Below are positions 25,921-33,732 of a DNA stretch of 64,000 nucleotides, one piece after another. Location: the NCBI GenBank assembly GCA_016722285.1, contig JADKGI010000001.1:1054001-1118000 (forward strand), given 5' to 3'. Under the pieces are notes generated by a model, which was not told the origin of the DNA, did not search any database, and saw only the letters and a program-made list of their open reading frames with translations. Positions within the stretch are counted from its first letter, which is position 1. Each line of letters starts with the position of its first letter. The position numbers and the translations under genes were made by a program. Origin of the DNA: Saprospiraceae bacterium (GTDB lineage: Bacteria > Bacteroidota > Bacteroidia > Chitinophagales > Saprospiraceae).

Positions 25921-25989
25921 AAATAAATACACTCTTACAAGTCCCACTGCCCCACGCTGAAACCAAAACTTGTAAGAGAGTATTTATTT
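25921..25989. repeat. Long hairpin, 21-base arms
   Basis: AAATAAATACACTCTTACAAG (25921-25941) and its near-perfect complement (25969-25989, one mismatch) flank a 27-base C-rich loop. It has no T-run typical of a terminator and no attC cores. It lies near the left edge of the second cassette block. Confidence 0.5.
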
Positions 25990-26160
25990 TTCCACCCCAA
26001 ATAAAATTAAAAAACAAAAATCTCCACCGCACAAAAAAATAAAACTTCATTCCACCACACCACTGCAAACTTTGACAGACAACACACTAACTGCTAATCA
26101 CTTTGAAAATTGTGGTTGCAAAATTGACAATTCAACGCTTAGGATAGACAGAAGGGCATC

Positions 26161-26292
26161 CGGTAACAGCGGGTTTAAGAAATTGGCGGTTCAGTGGTTA
26201 ATTGAAGTTCAGTTTTCCAATCAAACATTCGTGCAGGTTGACAGTTTTGTGCTCCGAAATCGCCAACTTCTTAAACCCGCAAAACGTTATGT
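26161..26292 (+). repeat. attC-like site 9 (long class)
   Basis: CGGTAAC and GTTATGT cores flank paired arms GCGGGTTTAAGAAATTGGCGG and CGCCAACTTCTTAAACCCGC. The interior has TGGTTAATTGAAG and TTTTGTGCTCCGAAA words. No preceding cassette gene survives; 26072-26160 is non-coding remnant. Confidence 0.75.
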
Positions 26293-26318
26293 AGGATGAG
26301 AAAAATCACAAAAAACAC

Positions 26319-26349
26319 TTGATAACTATACCAAATATTGGTATCTTTG
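26319..26349 (+). promoter_or_regulatory. Promoter and operator of the ParDE pair
   Basis: TTG at 26319-26321, 20 bases, then TATCTTTG at 26342-26349. The dyad TACCAA-ATA-TTGGTA (26329-26343) lies between and overlaps the -7 box, where antitoxin binding would block transcription. The antitoxin starts 16 bases later. Confidence 0.65.
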
Positions 26350-26364
26350 TAAAAAAATGTAGAA

Positions 26365-26610
26365 ATGTCAAAGAACACATCAGTGACTTTAGGGGATCAT
26401 TTTGAACAAATCATTGAAAAAAGTATAGAATCTGGTCGGTATTCTTCTGCAAGTGAAGTAATTAGAGAAGGACTAAGACTTGTCGATGAAAGGGAACAGA
26501 AAATTAAGATTCTTAGGGATGCAATTGAAGCGGGAGAAAAAAGTGGTTATGTGAAAAATTTTGACCCAGTAAAACACTTAGAAAAACTTAATCAAAGTTA
26601 CAAAAAATGA
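26365..26610 (+). CDS. parD: ParD-like antitoxin (type II TA)
   Basis: This 81-residue protein has a ribbon-helix-helix N-terminus (TSVTLGDHFEQIIEKSIESGRYSSASEVIREGLRLVDEREQK) typical of the ParD/CC2985 family. The C-terminus (VKNFDPVKHLEKLNQ) would wrap the toxin. It overlaps the toxin start by four bases, so the two are coupled. It forms one cassette with its own promoter, the usual self-sufficient form of toxin-antitoxin cassettes. Confidence 0.88.
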   Translation: MSKNTSVTLGDHFEQIIEKSIESGRYSSASEVIREGLRLVDEREQKIKILRDAIEAGEKSGYVKNFDPVKHLEKLNQSYKK

Positions 26611-26906
26611 AGCTTAAGTTTGAAATAAGCGAATTAGCATTAGAAGATTTAGATAATATATGGGAATATACGGTTGAACAGTGGTCTAATGAACAAGCGA
26701 ACAAATATTACATTGAGATATTTTCGGCAATAGGTAAAATTTGTGAAAACTCGGATATTGGTAAACCTATCGACGAAGTTAAAAAAGGACACCGCAGAAC
26801 TAATGTGAAATCACATATGATTATCTACAAAGTAAAAGGAACAACAATCTATATAGACAGAATATTGCATCAAAAAATGGATATCGATAAACATTTGAAT
26901 GAATAA
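26607..26906 (+). CDS. parE: ParE/RelE-superfamily toxin
   Basis: This 99-residue protein of the ParE type has the N-terminal pattern FEISELALEDLDNIWEYTVEQW, the middle GKICENSDIGKPIDEVKKGHRRTNVKSH and the end IYIDRILHQKMD, which are standard for the family. ParE toxins poison DNA gyrase. Its ATG overlaps the antitoxin stop. The attC that follows at 26914 closes the cassette. Confidence 0.88.
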   Translation: MKLKFEISELALEDLDNIWEYTVEQWSNEQANKYYIEIFSAIGKICENSDIGKPIDEVKKGHRRTNVKSHMIIYKVKGTTIYIDRILHQKMDIDKHLNE

Positions 26907-26913
26907 ATCACCC

Positions 26914-26981
26914 TACATAACAATGCATTGGACGTACAGACTCCCTATCGGTCGTCCGTAGCCAGTGATGGGACGTTGGGC
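26914..26981 (+). repeat. attC-like site 10 (short class)
   Basis: TACATAAC and GTTGGGC cores; arms GCATTGGACG.AC and GTCGTCCGTAGCCAGTG pair as in sites 3 and 7. About 68 bases, eight bases after the toxin stop. Confidence 0.78.
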
Positions 26982-27009
26982 AACATGCACTTTTGACAGT
27001 TGACAGACA

Positions 27010-27468
27010 ATGAAAAGAGAAATACCAAAAGACCTTGTAAAGTTTCTGAAACCCTACGACAAGAAAGTTGCAGAGACAGCATTGTTGCTTCGGGACTTTG
27101 TTATCGGACAACATCCGGACTGTAACGAATTGATTTACGATAACCATAACGCAGTTGCAATTGGTTACTCGACTACTGACAGACAAAAGGAATTGTATTG
27201 TCACATTGCTGTTTACACTAAATATGTGAACATTGGTTTTAACAAGGGGACTCAGTTGGACGACCCAAAAGGTTTACTAAAGGGGACTGGGAATTCTTTT
27301 AGACATGTCACGGTGGACAATTTCTCTGAGTTTCCTGAAAAATATGTAAAGGGACTTTTAAAACAAGCTTACAAATTGTCTATTGACACATTGGAGAACA
27401 AAGAACAAAAGATAAAGGGACAGTCGATTATTAAATCAGTTTCCTCTACAAAGAAGAGACCGAGTTAA
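27010..27468 (+). CDS. DUF1801-like (YdhG-type) protein
   Basis: This 152-residue cytoplasmic protein resembles DUF1801 members: it begins with a helix (KDLVKFLKPYDKKVAETALLLRDFVI) and then has AVAIGYSTTDRQKELYCHIAVYTKYVNIGFNKGTQL and FRHVTVDNF. The family has a small alpha-beta fold; its biochemical role is unclear. It starts 28 bases after the preceding attC core. The Lys-rich tail (KKRPS) looks unstructured. Confidence 0.72.
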   Translation: MKREIPKDLVKFLKPYDKKVAETALLLRDFVIGQHPDCNELIYDNHNAVAIGYSTTDRQKELYCHIAVYTKYVNIGFNKGTQLDDPKGLLKGTGNSFRHVTVDNFSEFPEKYVKGLLKQAYKLSIDTLENKEQKIKGQSIIKSVSSTKKRPS

Positions 27469-27473
27469 CGTGC

Positions 27474-27603
27474 CAGCTGCCAAAAATGTATATAAAACAT
27501 ATGCTGTATTGTAGGTTCTTAAAGTGCGTGCTGTTAAATTTCGTCAGCAACGTGGGACAAGGATGTAGGTTTTAAAACGCATACGTTTTATATACTAGCG
27601 CTG
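27474..27603. repeat. Imperfect inverted repeat without attC cores
   Basis: CAGC..GTATATAAAACATATGC (27474-27504) pairs with GCATACGTTTTATATAC..GCTG (27579-27603). The 130-base size is like the long attC class and the place, 3' of a cassette gene, is the same. However, no GTTRRRY 3' core follows. It may be a third class of cassette boundary or an unrelated repeat. Confidence 0.45.
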
Positions 27604-27657
27604 CCATGAGAATGAAAAATACCCACAAAATATTGTTCCAAATATAGAAACATTGCT

Positions 27658-27665
27658 TATCTTTG
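27658..27665 (+). promoter_or_regulatory. -7 box (TATCTTTG) for the HigBA pair
   Basis: A TTG lies at 27633-27635. The box ends five bases before the first ATG (27670), so the transcript would be nearly leaderless. Confidence 0.5.
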
Positions 27666-27669
27666 CATA

Positions 27670-28025
27670 ATGAAGCATTTAAAGAAAAAATAGAAGTAGA
27701 ATTGCTTAAAGAAGCAGAAGATTACTTCTTAGAACTTACGGATAAAATGCAAGGAAAATTTCTTAGAGCTTTTGATAAAACCGAGTCTGGTCTAAAAGGA
27801 AGCTGGTTTGAAAAGTTGAACTCAGAAGATGGGATTTTTGAATTTAGAGAAAGAGACCAAGAGAAATTTTACAGAATATTTGCATTTTGGGATGGTGAAT
27901 CTGACTCTAAAACGCTAATACTTTGTACTCACGGCTTAGACAAGAAAACAAATAAAACCCCTAAATCTGATATTGAAAGAGCAATTAAAATTAAAAAACA
28001 GTATTTCAAGGATAAAAATAAATAA
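27670..28025 (+). CDS. higB: HigB/Gp49-like RelE-superfamily toxin, start frameshifted
   Basis: The body matches the phage-derived Gp49-like/HigB family (PF05973): AEDYFLELTDKMQGKFLRAF, GSWFEKLNSEDGIFEFRERDQEKFYRIFAF and LILCTHGLDKKTNKTP. HigB toxins cleave ribosome-bound mRNA. The in-frame opening is a TTG at 27663, but that lies inside the -7 box. The ATG at 27670 is in another frame and would join the body (MKHLKKKIEVELL) if the six-A run at 27685-27690 had seven. Either the toxin is frame-shifted or it starts in an unusual way. Confidence 0.72.
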
Positions 28026-28330
28026 TGAAAACAATAACATTATCAGAACTCAAAGACAAAACTCTTGGAAAGGTTGGTACACCCAAAAGAGATAAATACG
28101 AACAAGAATTAAGAGTAGAAATCTTAGCTGAACAGATCAAGCAATTGAGAATTGAACGAAAACTGACCCAAGAACAACTTGGAGAATTAGTAGGAGTCCA
28201 ACGTGCCCAAATTTCTAAAATGGAGAATAATACTGGCAATGTAACAATCTCAACCTTAATGAAAATTTTTGGAGCTCTAAAAGCCAAAGTAACATTTGAA
28301 ATTGAAAAGGAAGACTTTGAATTAGTCTAA
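28025..28330 (+). CDS. higA: HigA-like XRE family antitoxin
   Basis: This 101-residue protein has a Cro/C1-type helix-turn-helix: LRIERKLTQEQLGELVGVQRAQISKMENNTGNVTISTLMKIFGAL. It should bind the toxin and repress the operon. The ATG overlaps the last base of the toxin stop (TAATG), so the genes are coupled in the toxin-first order known for higBA. The C-terminus is KVTFEIEKEDFELV. Confidence 0.85.
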   Translation: MKTITLSELKDKTLGKVGTPKRDKYEQELRVEILAEQIKQLRIERKLTQEQLGELVGVQRAQISKMENNTGNVTISTLMKIFGALKAKVTFEIEKEDFELV

Positions 28331-28341
28331 AATCACACAGC

Positions 28342-28407
28342 AAGTAACAACGGCTATGATGCCATCTGCCTTATCAGGCAGCCGTCACATAGCCTTGGCC
28401 GTTAGCG
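28342..28407 (+). repeat. attC-like site 11 (short class, distinct sequence)
   Basis: AAGTAAC and GTTAGCG cores flank arms CGGCTATGATG and CATAGCC with an inner GCTGCC-type hairpin (CTGCC / GGCAG). About 66 bases, 12 bases after the antitoxin gene. Confidence 0.72.
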
Positions 28408-28451
28408 GTCATTGTAACAGACGACACCAAAAGGCATCGAACAGACAAGAA

Positions 28452-28748
28452 ATGAAACTTTCAAGCAGACAGATAAAAAATATTTCAGTGGTCATTTTAA
28501 CGACAACTTTCCTGACTTGGTTTTTTTATTACCATGAAAATTTACCAAAACCAATACGTGCAGTGACAGCTATACTTGAGACACCAGTGGCCATTTCTTC
28601 AGGAATTTCTTTTTATTGTAATCTTGGAATACCAGTTTATGAAACTCCCTGGGCAGTTATTCTTACTAATCTTATTTTCTCTTTCTTAATGGTTTATTTG
28701 GAGGGCAAATCTTTTCATAGATACAAACAATCGACAAATAATAAATAA
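28452..28748 (+). CDS. Small membrane protein (cassette gene)
   Basis: This 98-residue protein has two or three predicted membrane segments: ISVVILTTTFLTWFFYY, ISSGISFYCNLGI and AVILTNLIFSFLMVYL. The C-terminus (GKSFHRYKQSTNNK) is basic, suggesting it faces the cytoplasm. No family is recognised. The next gene starts one base after its stop, so the two are co-transcribed. The start at 28452 follows AAGAA and lies 45 bases from the attC core. Confidence 0.55.
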   Translation: MKLSSRQIKNISVVILTTTFLTWFFYYHENLPKPIRAVTAILETPVAISSGISFYCNLGIPVYETPWAVILTNLIFSFLMVYLEGKSFHRYKQSTNNK

Positions 28749-28749
28749 A

Positions 28750-29292
28750 ATGAACATAGCAATTACAATTCTACTGGGAATAGTCGGCTTTATAGCTTTA
28801 CTTTTAATCATTGCTCTATTCCTAAAAAAAGAACATTATGTGAAACGTGAAATTGTCATCAATGCGCCAACACAAAAAGTATTTGACTTTTTGAAACTGC
28901 TCAAAAACCAAGACAAGTTTAATAAATGGGCAAAGACCGACCCCAATAGAAAATGGGAATACAAAGGAACGGACGGAACTGTAGGTTTCATTATAGCCTG
29001 GAACGGAAATAAAAATGCTGGCGAAGGAGAAAAAGAAATTATGAACCTAATTGAAGGGAAAAGAATTGAAACTCAAATTCGTTTTGTAAAGCCAATGTCA
29101 ATGACGGCAGATGTGATTATGGAGACAAAAGCACTATCCGATAACCAAACCAAAGTATCCTTAATGAATTCCGGCACTATGAAATATCCTATGAATTTAT
29201 TCATTCCAATGGCGGAGAATAAGTTTCCTAAAGATATGGACGATAGTTTAGCAACTTTGAAAAACATACTTGAAAGCGACAACGAACAATAA
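28750..29292 (+). CDS. SRPBCC family (START-like) protein with N-terminal membrane anchor
   Basis: This 180-residue protein starts with one membrane segment (ILLGIVGFIALLLIIALFL). A START/polyketide-cyclase fold follows, recognisable by REIVINAPTQKVFDFLKLLKNQDKFNKW, GFIIAWNGNKNAGEGEKEI and PKDMDDSLATLKNIL. Such domains bind hydrophobic ligands; the ligand is unknown. It is coupled to the small membrane protein before it, and an eroded attC follows. Confidence 0.78.
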   Translation: MNIAITILLGIVGFIALLLIIALFLKKEHYVKREIVINAPTQKVFDFLKLLKNQDKFNKWAKTDPNRKWEYKGTDGTVGFIIAWNGNKNAGEGEKEIMNLIEGKRIETQIRFVKPMSMTADVIMETKALSDNQTKVSLMNSGTMKYPMNLFIPMAENKFPKDMDDSLATLKNILESDNEQ

Positions 29293-29293
29293 A

Positions 29294-29430
29294 CAATGAA
29301 CCACTCACTCTGATTTGGCAAAAATGGCTTTTCAGTGCTCAGCAGACACATTTGTGGTTAATTAAAAATTGATGCCCCATATCAACATTTACGGTCAAAA
29401 TAGCCATCTTCGCCAGACACAAAGCCATTG
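29294..29430 (+). repeat. attC-like site 12 (long class, eroded)
   Basis: The left core CAATGAAC and arm GATTTGGCAAAAATGGCT pair with TAGCCATCTTCGCCAGAC. The interior GACACATTTGTGGTTAATTA is shared with site 2. The right core has decayed to GCCATTG, so the site is probably inactive. Confidence 0.6.
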
Positions 29431-29451
29431 AAAAATAATAAAACCAAGAAT

Positions 29452-30558
29452 ATGATAATGCCTGGAATTAAAAAAATAATAAATTTACGAACCTTAATTT
29501 TATTTCTACTGACACTTCAAATGTCGTCTTGCATAGGACAAGTGAAAGAAAAATCTGCAAATGATGGTATTGAAAAAGTGTTGAACAACCAACCATTGGT
29601 ATTAAAACAAAATACAACATTTCCCCAAATTCATACCAATTTAAATGGAATGGTAAGGGAGTTTGTAAGAACTATGTATCAAGACAAAAAAGGAAATTAC
29701 TGGTTTGGAACAAATGGAAATGGAATCATACGATATGATGGCCAAACACTTGAAAAAATGACAATTAAACAAAGACAAAAGTGGGTGGCCGTAAGAGAAA
29801 TTGTTGAAGATAAAGTAGGCAATATATGGTTTGGAACTTCTTCCGGCCTAGTAAAATATGACAGAGAAAAATTTACAACGTACTCAACAGAAGTCGGTTT
29901 ACAAAATGAAGAAATTTGGGGGTTAGCAATTGACAAAAGCGGACTAATTTGGGTTGGTACGATTGGTGGCGTTAGTCATTTTGATGGAGAAAAATTTATA
30001 CCCTTTTTATTACCGGATATAAAGGTTGAAAAGCCGCAATATATGTTATCTGATAAATTGGTCAAAAAATTTGTGGAAGACAAAAATGGAACGATGTGGC
30101 TTTTAACCGATGGAAATGGAATTTTCAAATACAATCAAGGTGAATTTACTCATTTAACGAATAAGAATGGACTTACCGACAATAACACTGCTGATATTTT
30201 GGAGGACAGTCAAGGGAATATTTGGATTGGAACCTATTATGGAGGTGTGAGTAAATTTGATGGCAAAACATACACCAACTTCACTAAAGATGGAACAATT
30301 GAAGGAGTAGAAACCTATAATTTTTGTGAAGACAGCAAAGGAAATATTTGGTTTTCGGCTGAAAATTATGGTGTATATCGATACGATGGAACTAATTTTA
30401 CCCAATTCACAACTGAAAACGGATTAACTACAAACGGTGTTCAAAGTATTCTTGAGGATAACAAAGGCCAACTTTGGTTCGGAACCTGGCAAGGAATAAG
30501 TATTTATGATGGACAAAAATTTATGAATGCCAATGACAAGGAACCCTGGACGAATTAA
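29452..30558 (+). CDS. Lipoprotein with two-component-regulator propeller repeats
   Basis: A lipoprotein signal (LILFLLTLQMSSC, lipobox near residue 24) is followed by about seven Reg_prop repeats, for example DKKGNYWFGTNGNGIIRYDG, DKVGNIWFGTSSGLVKYD and DSQGNIWIGTYYGGVSKFDG. These form a seven-bladed beta-propeller. In Bacteroidota such propellers are normally the sensor half of hybrid two-component proteins. Here it is stand-alone and exported. The downstream kinase or regulator half is absent; whether it was lost or the protein acts alone is open. Confidence 0.8.
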   Translation: MIMPGIKKIINLRTLILFLLTLQMSSCIGQVKEKSANDGIEKVLNNQPLVLKQNTTFPQIHTNLNGMVREFVRTMYQDKKGNYWFGTNGNGIIRYDGQTLEKMTIKQRQKWVAVREIVEDKVGNIWFGTSSGLVKYDREKFTTYSTEVGLQNEEIWGLAIDKSGLIWVGTIGGVSHFDGEKFIPFLLPDIKVEKPQYMLSDKLVKKFVEDKNGTMWLLTDGNGIFKYNQGEFTHLTNKNGLTDNNTADILEDSQGNIWIGTYYGGVSKFDGKTYTNFTKDGTIEGVETYNFCEDSKGNIWFSAENYGVYRYDGTNFTQFTTENGLTTNGVQSILEDNKGQLWFGTWQGISIYDGQKFMNANDKEPWTN

Positions 30559-30604
30559 ATTTAACTGTTGCTATCAATGATAACTGGTATAAAAATGATG
30601 TAAG

Positions 30605-30723
30605 CCTCAAAAAGTTCTTATTCCTGGTGCTGGTATGGCAGGCATGTCTGTTGCAATTGGACTCATAAAATTTGGTCATGATTTGATTCTGCATGTAGGT
30701 GTTTGCCATAATCGGGTTTATTA
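30605..30723 (+). pseudogene. FAD-dependent monooxygenase N-terminal fragment
   Basis: A 39-codon frame reads KVLIPGAGMAGMSVAIGLIKFGH, the Rossmann GxGxxG FAD-binding start of TetX/UbiH-like monooxygenases, and ends at a stop after 30720. No further family sequence follows. The gene was probably cut off at the end of the cassette block. The rest of the gap 30724-30904 holds only a short GTCCCT/AGGGAC dyad. Confidence 0.6.
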
Positions 30724-30904
30724 ATTTCGTACCTAAAGGCACAATCATTCTTCCGCTAATCTATAATTATTAGACCAGTTTCCTGTCCCTAAAGGGACAA
30801 TTGAGATTGTTTTAGGAAAAAAAATAAAGGGTGTGGCTTTGTTGTATTGGCCAGCCCCAGTGAGGTCTGGCTTCGAAATGATGTTGTGACATATTCAGCA
30901 GATC

Positions 30905-31573
30905 CTACATAAACTCCGTGACCTCTACATAATTGCGGTGCTGTATTACCAGTCCTTCATTTTCTAGCTTTTTCATCAGCCTGGAAATGACCACCCTGGA
31001 TGAATGCAGATCATTGGCTATCTCAAAATGGGTGGTATGCAGTTTTGAAATTTTCGTGACCATAACTTTGTCTCTCAGATATTTGTACAATCTATCTTCC
31101 ATATTATTAAAAGCAAGATTATCTATGGCTTCCAGCATCTCATTGAGTCTGAAATTGTAACTATCGAGAACGAAATTGCGCCAGGATTTATATTTAACCA
31201 TCCATTCTTCCATCTTTTCTACCGGAATAAAAAGCAGCTCTGCGTCTGACTCTGTTACTGCTTTGATGGCACTTTTTGTTGGTTTTGTACAACAACTCAG
31301 CGTGACCGCACAGGTATCGCCCAGCTCCAGATAGTAGAGCAACAATTCATTTCCCTCTTTATCTTCTTTGAGCACTTTGACCGATCCGCTGATAACCAGG
31401 GGCATATGGGTAAGTTTCTGACCAATATCCATGAGGGTAGTTCCCTCTTTGTAAGTTTTTACATTGCTGCAGGTACAGATTTCATTGATCAGTTCGGGCT
31501 CGAAAAGAAACTGAAATTTTTCATGAAGTTTGTTGTAGCACTGGATATGGAAAGGTGTAAAAGCGACTGTCAT
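30905..31573 (-). CDS. Crp/Fnr family transcriptional regulator
   Basis: This 222-residue protein has an N-terminal cyclic-nucleotide-binding fold (EGTTLMDIGQKLTHMPLVISGSVKV..LGDTCAVTLSCC) and a C-terminal winged helix (HFEIANDLHSSRVVISRLMKKLENEGLV). The Cys pair in LSCC could sense redox, as in some homologues, but this is speculative. It starts the ordinary chromosome after the cassette block. No linked target gene is evident. Confidence 0.85.
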   Translation of the reverse strand: MTVAFTPFHIQCYNKLHEKFQFLFEPELINEICTCSNVKTYKEGTTLMDIGQKLTHMPLVISGSVKVLKEDKEGNELLLYYLELGDTCAVTLSCCTKPTKSAIKAVTESDAELLFIPVEKMEEWMVKYKSWRNFVLDSYNFRLNEMLEAIDNLAFNNMEDRLYKYLRDKVMVTKISKLHTTHFEIANDLHSSRVVISRLMKKLENEGLVIQHRNYVEVTEFM

Positions 31574-31645
31574 GTTTTAATCTTAAATAATTAAAATAAA
31601 TTGAAATTAATTAGATTCCATTGGATATTGATTGTCCTTTAAATA

Positions 31646-31690
31646 GGGTGAACATCAAGAAGTTTTGGATTGCATCTAAATAATTTTATA
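31646..31690. repeat. Direct repeat copy flanking the ABC exporter gene
   Basis: GGGTGAACATCAAG...CTAAATAATT matches 33733-33776 (GGGTGAAAATCAAG...CTAAATAATT) at about 32 of 44 positions. Both lie just outside the ABC transporter gene. Confidence 0.35.
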
Positions 31691-31712
31691 ATTTTTATTT
31701 GTCAAACCATCT

Positions 31713-33473
31713 TCAACTTACCATTTCTGAAAACTGCATATCATACAACTCACGGTAATGGCCGTCTCGTTTTTCCAATAGCTCATCGTGCGTCCCGCTT
31801 TCTACTATCCTTCCTTCAGACATGACAAGGATATTGTGGGCATGTTTTATCGTAGATAGGCGGTGTGCTATGATTATCGAGGTCCGTTTTTCGATCAGCT
31901 TTTCTATCGCATACTGGATGACGGCTTCACTTTCCGTATCTATGGAAGATGTAGCCTCGTCAAGTACCAAAATATCCGGATCAAAAACCAAGGCTCTGAC
32001 GAATGAAATCAATTGTCGCTGGCCGACAGAAAGGTTGCTGCCACGTTCTGACACTTTGTACTCATAAGCTCCCGGAAGTCTTTCTATAAAAGCATGGGCG
32101 CCGATGGTCGTGGCAGCCTCGATTACTCTTTCATGGGAGATATTATTATCTCTTAGAGTGATATTTTCCATAACAGTGCCATCAAAAAGAAAAACGTCTT
32201 GAAGCACAATCGCAATTCGATCTCTTAAGCCCTTCAAATCATATTCCCTTATTTCCTTGTCGTCGATGTATATATTTCCCTTTTGATTTTCATAAAACCG
32301 ATTCAGAATATTGATAATGGTAGATTTGCCTGAGCCTGTACTTCCCACCAATGCCAAAGTATTTCCCGGAAGGATCTCAAAGTTTATATTATTTAAAACA
32401 TAGTTTTTATCATCGTAGGCAAACGACACATCATCAAAAACCACCTTACCTTCCAGACTTTCGGGAACAAAAGAACCATTATCAGGGATAAAATCTTTAC
32501 TGTCAAGCAGCTTAAACACTCGCTCTGAAGCGACCAGTCCCATCTGGAGGGTGTTGAATTTATCAGCCATAAACCGAATGGGTCGAAACATCAGATTGAG
32601 ATACAATGGAAATGCCACCAGGGCTCCAAAAGAAATAGTATCCTGAAGATAGCCTTTGGCTCCAAGCCAGATCATCAGGGCCAGTGACACTGCCGAAACA
32701 AGCTCTACGACAGGAAAAAAAACAGCATAATAAAAAACTGATTCCAGGTTGGCACTCGTGTAGGCCCGATTTATCTTTTTGAAATTTTCCCCTTCCTGTT
32801 TTTCGGCATTGAAGAGCTGAACGATTCTCATTCCGGTGATCCTTTCCTGCAGGAAGGCATTCATATTGGCAATCTGGGTGCGTACTCTCTGATAAGATAC
32901 TTTTACTTTCTCTTTAAATATATAACTGGCGATAATCATAAACGGCATGGTCATAAATACTATCGCTGTCAACCTCCAGCTGGTGTACAACATTATAGCT
33001 ACCACAGCGATAAGTGTCAGAAAATCAGCTACAATAGTGATTACTCCCTGTGCAAATACATTATTGATGGCTTCTATATCATTGATGGTTCGAGTGGTAG
33101 AAGTTCCGATGGGGGTCTGATCAAAATAACGGAGTCTGAGATTGGTAATGTGCCTGAACACGCGCACGCGCATATCTTTGATGACAGACTGGCCCAACTC
33201 AGCAGTGACATAGATAAAATAGTACTTCATGATAACATTTACAACGAGCACTATAAGAAATATGCCCCCAAGCAAAAGCATTCCTTCTTCCTTACCTTTT
33301 ATGATATTTTCGTCCACGATCTGCTGAACGATAAAGGGCTGGGCTATTGAAAAGGGGGTAACCACGATAGCCAGAACGATACTTTTGATAAAAAGAGATC
33401 TGAACGGAGTGGCTGTTGCCAAAACGCGTTTCAGTACAGCCCAGTCATTTCCTTTTTTTAATTCTTTAGACAT
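31713..33473 (-). CDS. ABC exporter, fused permease-ATPase (MsbA/MDR-like)
   Basis: This is a half-size exporter of about 586 residues. Six membrane segments occupy roughly residues 25-310. The ATPase has Walker A LVGSTGSGKST, signature NLSVGQRQL, Walker B ILVLDEATSSID and the H-loop IIAHRLST. Such half-transporters act as homodimers and export lipids or drugs. The ATG at 33473 is preferred; the next codon upstream is a TTG. Substrate unknown. Confidence 0.88.
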   Translation of the reverse strand: MSKELKKGNDWAVLKRVLATATPFRSLFIKSIVLAIVVTPFSIAQPFIVQQIVDENIIKGKEEGMLLLGGIFLIVLVVNVIMKYYFIYVTAELGQSVIKDMRVRVFRHITNLRLRYFDQTPIGTSTTRTINDIEAINNVFAQGVITIVADFLTLIAVVAIMLYTSWRLTAIVFMTMPFMIIASYIFKEKVKVSYQRVRTQIANMNAFLQERITGMRIVQLFNAEKQEGENFKKINRAYTSANLESVFYYAVFFPVVELVSAVSLALMIWLGAKGYLQDTISFGALVAFPLYLNLMFRPIRFMADKFNTLQMGLVASERVFKLLDSKDFIPDNGSFVPESLEGKVVFDDVSFAYDDKNYVLNNINFEILPGNTLALVGSTGSGKSTIINILNRFYENQKGNIYIDDKEIREYDLKGLRDRIAIVLQDVFLFDGTVMENITLRDNNISHERVIEAATTIGAHAFIERLPGAYEYKVSERGSNLSVGQRQLISFVRALVFDPDILVLDEATSSIDTESEAVIQYAIEKLIEKRTSIIIAHRLSTIKHAHNILVMSEGRIVESGTHDELLEKRDGHYRELYDMQFSEMVS

Positions 33474-33732
33474 CAATGCAGATAATATAGAGACAATAGT
33501 TTTCTAACGTAATGTATAAGAAAAGGTTTTTGAAGATTGAAATCGGTTGTCTGATAAATACAATTTGAATCAGGTATATGATATAGTGATTTGATCAGCA
33601 ATACCAAATGCTAAGAATCTCATTTATACGCATAAATTTTTATGATAATCATATAGAATACATTAGATTTAGAATGCTTTTGGCCCCCTTCTAATGGAAG
33701 AAGCAATTAAAATCCTTGATTTGCCATTAGAT

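Noticed and set aside
25921..25989. CRISPR-like or attC reading of the long hairpin
   Set aside because: Only one unit, no spacing pattern and no attC cores.
26072..26299. 75-residue open frame across attC site 9
   Set aside because: It runs straight through the paired arms and cores of the attC-like site and has no family resemblance, so it is a chance frame.
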